From NCBI GenBank assembly GCA_900618425.1, contig UZAN01040006.1, positions 18,815-82,814 on the forward strand: a stretch of DNA of 64,000 bases, in the 5' to 3' direction. The notes under the pieces were generated by a model that worked only from the letters and a program-made list of their open reading frames with translations, did no database searches and was not told the origin of the DNA. Position numbers and translations under genes: made by a program. The first letter of the stretch is position 1, and every line of letters begins with the position of its first letter. The stretch comes from Echinostoma caproni. Taxonomy: Eukaryota > Platyhelminthes > Trematoda > Plagiorchiida > Echinostomatidae. Of the stretch, positions 58,939 through 64,000 are shown piece by piece.

Positions 58939-59160
58939 CTAGTATATAGCGTAGTGTAATTGCAAGATCCTGGAGGTGAATTTGATCCCGAAGGAGCTCT
59001 GTTTTACGTTGACAGTATCCCGTGTCTTATAAGGATCAATCGGTGACTCATGTGGTATATCACATCTGGGTGTCTGATCCTTGTCCTCCTGCTCCTCTAG
59101 TCCAGGGATTCTCAATCGTGTGCGATTGAATGGGGTCATGCAGCGTACAAAATAGCTCAA
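58939..59160 (-). CDS. Candidate exon or retroelement tail, unknown
   Basis: A 73-codon minus-strand frame with a polar middle (GLEEQEDKDQTPRCDIPHE, then PIDPYKTRDTVNVKQSS). The composition resembles protein, yet no splice sites fit well and the text has the style of a retroelement 3' end. Kept at low confidence. Confidence 0.2.
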   Translation of the reverse strand: MSYFVRCMTPFNRTRLRIPGLEEQEDKDQTPRCDIPHESPIDPYKTRDTVNVKQSSFGIKFTSRILQLHYAIY

Positions 59161-60286
59161 TAATGTACTCTATCTTGCACGTCGCATTCATTACGACAGA
59201 AGAACCCTTCGTTGTGGATGTCCCATAATCTTATTTAGCAGTCATGAGTATTACAGCAACTCGGTGAACGTGATTTTCTAGATAAATTCCTCCGACTTAT
59301 CGTTATCCTTCTTTTGGAGGACATAACTGAAGTTGTAATGTTATTCGAAGGGATCACACAAACATTAGGTTAACCGAGTAGTTATTAACCAAGCTTCGTT
59401 CGAGAGACCGATAATTCTGCCACGTTTTCTGTGAAGAAGCCTCACATTTTTGTTGATTTCAGTCATTTTTTACTCTCTGTATCGTATTTTTCTCCCTCCT
59501 CTCAATTCATAATAATGAGAATTTGGCCATGTGCATTTACACAATACCTGAAAGAAATATTTGAACACGCTTTCGACAAGCTGGCGTTGTTCTTTAAATG
59601 TCAACTGTCTCGAATTTGAACCACGCATCAGAGATTGTAGGCCCTGTGTTGATGCCAGCAGTCAGATGGAATTCAATTTCCTTCGAGAAGGCAACACCTA
59701 TCAGACTAGGTCTTTACTGCAAGGATCAATCTCGTTTCGATGCTGAAGTACAATGGTCTAACCTCCATGTAAATTAGCCGGTACTATCGTGTAACTCGGA
59801 GCTTGTTAATCGGTATTGCGTAGTCGGTATGAGTTCCATGAGTTCCTAGTCAGCATTCAATCCGGATTACTTCAATGGACTTATTTTTTCGTGTTCTATC
59901 TGCGTGTTACATTTACTGGTCTTTGCCGTCGCGGATAAGATCACTTGAAGCAGGGAACTCTGTGGAGACTCAATGTCAAAATTACACGAGANTACACGAG
60001 AATGTGTAATGTGAAAGTACCAGTCAACATTGGCATTCCCAATAAAGTTCGGATCGAAGAAGATTTTTCACTTAGAGGTCACTTACCTAATCTGTTTACT
60101 TGACCGTGGATTCGTCTTTTGATCAACGGTTGATTTTTTGATGTCACTGAGTTATAGATCATCAGGATGCAGATACTCTGTTTATCTGTGCTTAGTTTGA
60201 TATGGTGGGTAAGATCAACTCACGTTTCGACTGTCTACAGTATACTCTAACCAGTTTCGTTAGCAACACTCTGTGTGGTTGAGTAG
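59161..60286. other. Non-coding, ambiguous base at 59992
   Basis: The N at 59992 sits between two copies of TACACGAGA, suggesting a small collapsed or uncertain tandem repeat. Frames near 59431-59746 are unsupported. Confidence 0.4.
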
Positions 60287-60538
60287 ATGACCAAAAAGAA
60301 ATATTTCAATACCCACTGGACGTTCACTGTTGAACAAACTCTCAACAGTCCCTTGATTGTCGATCATACTTTCCCAACAAGGCTTTATGATATTAACAAA
60401 TACAGCCAGTCAGCACCGACAGGCACCATCAACGAGGCTGGCTCCGAAAAAAAAAGAAAAACGAATCAACAATTAATAAAATATGGCAACCGAAATCACT
60501 TTCTGCACAATTCATTTAGGCCATCAGTAAAGAACTGA
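60287..60538 (+). CDS. Candidate exon, polar peptide, unknown
   Basis: AG (TGTGTGGTTGAGTAG) is followed at once by ATG and a frame of 83 codons to TGA: YFNTHWTFTVEQTLNSPL, TFPTRLYDINKYSQSAP, then a basic EKKRKTNQQLIKYGN. Either a terminal exon or a short first exon. Not recognised. Confidence 0.3.
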   Translation: MTKKKYFNTHWTFTVEQTLNSPLIVDHTFPTRLYDINKYSQSAPTGTINEAGSEKKRKTNQQLIKYGNRNHFLHNSFRPSVKN

Positions 60539-61199
60539 TAAACAAATTTTTCTTATGTACGATATTATGTCTTTTCTTCCGCAGTTTCGTTTCCATCTAT
60601 TCTTCAATACACTTAAGGAATATCGGTTCTCTCGGTGGGTACTTCGAACTTGTTTCAGTCAGTCTGTACGTGTTGCATCAGAACAAATCACTTTTTCTCA
60701 CTGCGTCACCAATCGCATTTGGCAATGCACTATTAAAGTTATTATTTTGTCCAAACCAAGTACGCTTCATGTGAACGCTTCGTTGAAATAGTGAGAAGAG
60801 ATCCGTTTCGTGAAACTGGTACATCGTGGAAGGAATGTGTTCTTCGTTGTTGTTATTTTTGTTATTCTCACACTTGAATATGATCGATTCGAGTGTTCGA
60901 TTGTAGTTCATCACAATTAAGCAACGCCCGTTTTAGCTTTATTTACGGAATAACAGCCCAAGAGGAACAGTAGGTAACCGAATATGATATTCATAAACTA
61001 ATTCATAGAAGTATCAATTCGAGAACATATTTTTCATCTGTTGATACGAAATAAATTACACCGATTTCAGTAACAAACTGTTCCATTCACCAAGAATCGT
61101 TGATCTCTTTCATTTGTCAGCCAAAGAAATAGAAACAAGAAAAAATAACAATAAGATGTAATATTTTATTTATTGGTTGCATCTGTTTTAACCACACAG
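60539..61199. other. Opposed open frames, no supported gene
   Basis: A plus-strand frame (60555-60791) and a minus-strand frame (60678-60914) overlap and both look partly protein-like. There are no splice sites to decide. Confidence 0.3.
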
Positions 61200-61552
61200 G
61201 ATTCAACTCGGTACTGGATTCTCAACAGGATCATCTTCTAGTAACATTTCTCGTCAAGATTGGAACTGTACATTCAGTGAAATAGAAAAGAGCTGGAAGC
61301 ACGTAGGAATCCACCTTTTATGCGAAAATCATGGTTATCTGGGGGAAAGAAAAAGAACAAGGGAACACAGATATCAAACGATTGGTCGACTGGATTGCTG
61401 TCAACCATCTTGATTGGTTGGTGGTTCCGGACAGATCACCTGAGTTCACCTATCTTTGTTCTGATTTGTTGTCTCAGAACAAAGCAGTTTTCAGAGAGCA
61501 TGCTGACTCCCTAAAATATCCAGGCCCAAATATTCGAAGAAATGGCAAATAG
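61200..61552 (+). CDS. Candidate exon with two overlapping protein-like frames
   Basis: After the acceptor TTTTAACCACACAG a frame reads GTGFSTGSSSSNISRQDWN, EKSWKHVGIHLLCENHGYL and stops at 61412. From about 61307 a second frame reads VIWGKEKEQGNTDIKRLVD, WIAVNHLDWLVVPDRSPEF and YLCSDLLSQNKAVFREHAD to TAG at 61552. Both are unusually protein-like. A frameshift near 61340 would fuse them into one block of about 115 codons, so a broken gene or a sequencing indel is possible. Family not recognised. Confidence 0.35.
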
Positions 61553-61683
61553 GCGACGTTTGCGATATTCGAACACGAAACATTCATAGCGTAATAAGGA
61601 TAATCTGAATCTGTTGACCACCATCACTTTTGTATTTTGGATGTGTTCTTAGAAATGTGAAACAATTAATGCTATCTATGCGG

Positions 61684-61775
61684 GGTGATAGCTCAGCTGC
61701 CCCAGCGTGCTCTGTGCAAATCACAGATAGCGTTAAGGAGCAGACTCGAATCCCACCGAAGCTATAAAAATCTGT
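61684..61775 (+). ncRNA. Solo tRNA-like repeat, same family as 8806-9009
   Basis: TAGCTCAGCTG (box A), then GTGC...AGCGT...GGAG and GACTCGAATCC (box B with one mismatch), ending CCCACCGAAGCTATAAAA. The TCTGTG/CACAGA hairpin occupies the anticodon-arm position. The order and the 3' text (CCCAC(C/T)GA(A/G)GCTA) match the right arm at 8911-8990. The T-stem is weaker and a T4 terminator is absent, so it is likely a decayed SINE copy. Confidence 0.55.
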
Positions 61776-62184
61776 CTGCAAACAGCTCTATTTCAATAAA
61801 ACTGTACTTAGCTAATGGTGTATACTGCCTCGAGCACTGTCCTCAATTTGTTTTGCCATTGATCGTAGGGCTTCCTATGTAAGTTTTGAAACTTAAAATT
61901 CTAATTTTTACGAGCAACTTGTGAGATCCTCTTCATCACACCACGGTGTATATTTGCAAAACAAAGGCAACCTCGATATCCTTGTTTAAGCATCATTCAA
62001 CATGTTGAAGACTTGTGCAATAGGAATTCCAATCCCCTCTCTGATTTTTCATACTTTTCAATCAAGAATAAAGGCAGAAGAAAAGAAAATAGCCCACAGA
62101 GCTCTCAGTTTGATATCCATTGATGAAACGATGGAATGGATATCGTCGATACGAAAGAGCGTAAAAGATGTTTTTTTTTCTCAG
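61776..62184. other. Non-coding before a strong acceptor
   Basis: Pyrimidine run T9 at 62171-62179 leads to the CAG at 62182-62184. A plus-strand frame is open across the acceptor from 62002, discussed with the next entry. Confidence 0.4.
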
Positions 62185-62375
62185 ATAGACGAGTTTCTCA
62201 GAAGCAACGTGCATATCATGCGCCATCGTTTGAATCATCTATTCTTGTCATCACACCAAGTTACCACATCCATTGTGAAATGCGTAATCTCACCACTTCA
62301 CCAGGCCACGGGTGGAGAAAATTTTCGGTGTCCAAAATTGCACTTGCTCAGCGGAATGGATTTACAGTTGCATAG
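62185..62375 (+). CDS. Candidate terminal exon, product unknown
   Basis: One of the strongest acceptors here (GATGTTTTTTTTTCTCAG). Entering with two bases, the frame RRVSQKQRAYHAPSFESS, LVITPSYHIHCEMRNLTT, GHGWRKFSVSKIALAQRN runs 63 codons to TAG. A second frame, open from ATG at 62002 to 62502 (166 codons, containing SSIRKSVKDVFFSQIDEFL), crosses the acceptor without interruption and is the longest N-free frame in the window. The two are mutually exclusive readings. I prefer the spliced one because of the acceptor and tidy phase. Neither is recognised. Confidence 0.4.
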
Positions 62376-63677
62376 AAAACATTTCTTAGTGACATGTTCC
62401 GTGCTGCGTTCACAAGGACCAGCGCAGCAAAGCCGATTTCTAAATTCACATATATCTTACAGTTACCTGTGGTTAGTGGTGTGTGATGTGATATTTTACT
62501 AAGAAAATGCATTACTAATGAACTGTTTTGAGATCAAAACCCGAGTCCCGACACCCTGGGTATATGATGGAATAAATGAACTTTAAATGCATTCTTGTCG
62601 ACTGGTGCCCTGCACCTGCCAGTTAGGCCACAATTATATTTAAATTCACTTAAAGTCCTCTACAAAGTACCCCAAAAGAAGCCGAAATACATTCAGCAGC
62701 GTTACTTGGAAACAACAGAGGCAGTCGAAATCAGAATCCTGAACCTGATACCATGCAAAAATAAGGCAATGTTTACCGCATTCCAGTTACCTTGGCACCT
62801 CTCAACCTACGGGTTGAACCGAACTATGGCTTCAATCAAGTGGTGATAAAGAAACATGTCGCCCGCTTTTCCAAGATCAACCGAAATTTCCAGAAGTGAC
62901 CTTGTGACCCTACCTTCTTTATGTGCTCCTGTAGAAATTGACAGACGATTGTATTCTTTCCCATTTACATTCCGGAACCAATCACGTTCGCTTCTATCTT
63001 ATGCGTAAATAAAATTAACTGTAACTGCAAAGCTACAAAAACAAGCTTTTCGATAGATTCGTTTTTTCACTGAATGTGCATGACCACTATTCACGGTAGT
63101 TCACAATTATTGAGGGGACTGTTATTGAAAAGTTGAAATTTACTATTAGTATTGCATGTTACGAGGTAGTTGAAATTCCTGTCTAATCTCATTGGCTTGG
63201 TTGGCAATCAGCACGGATTTTTAAAATAATTAGATGATAGAACCCTGGGAAGTATCATTTTACTAATGCTGGAAAACAGATTGCTGGAAATAAGTAGGCT
63301 GACAACGTGATTATTGGATGTCCCTTGGCAGACTTAGTTCCAATAATGCATACACCCAATTTTAGGTTGGTCTGCTCCCCGATCCTGGATTCTTATTGTC
63401 AATAACTGATTGAAACTCTGTTTAGCCTTAAAGCAGGCAGTCCTTTGATTGGCCGCTTCTCCGTTCTTGAAAATTGTACCTTTGTTTATTCAATAAAAGG
63501 ATGTAAAATGAAAGGATATGAAAAAATACTCATCTTAGAAATCAGCCTGAACGTGCTGTTAAGAATGCAGTGATTTCCAAGGCCCAATCTGTCCAATTCC
63601 CTTAAATTACTTCATCATATATTTGTTTAAAATCTTTATAGTAGGATTCAAAGATCAGTCTTCTACCCATTTCTTAC
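62376..63677. other. Non-coding or intronic
   Basis: No supported exon. The frame 62595-62846 lacks splice signals. Ends with the GTAAGA donor of the minus-strand exon that follows. Confidence 0.35.
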
Positions 63678-63876
63678 CTAAAAAACTCGCTCTGTCCGTA
63701 GATGTTGCCTCCAAATGGATAATGGTCTGCTTGATTCTATACTGGTTGTATCGTTCCATAATATTATTCTCAGTTAGACAAAGAGAGGCTTTATTATTTT
63801 TTCTAGATTTCTTAAACCTTACGATTGTATTGGCGTCCTCAAAATCGTTTTGGTTGATTTCAACGCTTGCGAGCAT
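63678..63876 (-). CDS. Candidate first exon, product unknown
   Basis: A minus-strand ATG with an in-frame TGA nine bases upstream starts 66 codons ending at a perfect donor, TTTTTAG|GTAAGA. The peptide is hydrophilic, mixed-charge and helical in appearance (MLASVEINQNDFEDANTIV, RFKKSRKNNKASLCL, ERYNQYRIKQTIIHLEATS). It exits with one base of a split codon. The upstream stop and strong donor suit an initial coding exon, although an internal exon with acceptor near 63865 is possible. No signal peptide. Family not recognised. Confidence 0.45.
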
Positions 63877-64000
63877 TTGGATTCATGTGGTCAATGCACC
63901 AGTCAGGCGACATGAAACAAAGAACACTATCTGGTTGTCCATCTCACCAAATGTATTTCATCAGTGTAATCGTTTTACATCTAGGAATTTCCCTTCCCGT

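Noticed and set aside
1..64000. CRISPR array, operon, rRNA or prokaryotic origin
   Set aside because: No regularly spaced direct repeats, no Shine-Dalgarno-led gene clusters and no rRNA-like conserved blocks. The window is clearly eukaryotic.

Overview
This is a eukaryotic genomic scaffold, not a bacterial or viral one. It has no long open reading frames, no operons and no ribosome binding sites. Short coding blocks are bounded by GT-AG splice signals, non-coding DNA predominates, and there are assembly gaps (a 550-base N run at 54563-55112, short N runs at 40737-40740 and 58273-58276, single Ns elsewhere). The transposon relics (APE-type LINEs of RTE-like and CR1-like character, Penelope-like elements with a GIY-YIG endonuclease, a gypsy-like trace, tRNA-derived short repeats) and a 52-base intron fit a parasitic flatworm, most likely a digenean fluke. 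That taxon is inference from repeat character, not from a marker gene.

Layout. 0-12 kb is mostly non-coding, with one candidate minus-strand exon near 2.1 kb, simple repeats and a striking head-to-head pair of tRNA-like units at 8806-9009. At 12.2-14.8 kb a minus-strand terminal exon lies beside the best gene model of the window: three phase-compatible plus-strand exons (12746-13010, 14239-14355, 14408-14793) ending in a stop and followed by AATAAA. A further plus-strand exon sits at 15997-16168. 17.5-19.7 kb holds a decayed RTE-like LINE on the minus strand. 20-34 kb is mostly unassigned, with candidate plus-strand exons at 27116-27326, 27774-28099 and 30534-30731. The last two are phase-compatible with the 16 kb exon.

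At 34.7-35.6 kb a short Penelope-like element keeps its endonuclease but lacks its reverse transcriptase, and is bracketed by inverted repeats of about 160-175 bases. Candidate plus-strand exons follow at 35.7 and 36.5 kb. 38.8-42.5 kb is a mosaic of LINE fragments, all on the minus strand, in which an endonuclease module of one family abuts reverse transcriptase pieces of another. Scattered candidate exons lie at 42.9, 44.5, 48.0, 48.7-49.1, 52.8, 53.1, 55.7, 60.3, 61.2, 62.2 and 63.7 kb. A Penelope reverse transcriptase relic lies at 46.6 kb. Around 53.7-55.2 kb the same sequence occurs twice, the second copy carrying the 550-N gap, which suggests an assembly duplication.

No complete protein-coding gene, rRNA gene or canonical functional tRNA gene could be proven. 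Gene calls rest on reading-frame quality, splice signals and phase agreement seen by eye. Most exons could not be assigned to a known family, and these are stated as unrecognised.
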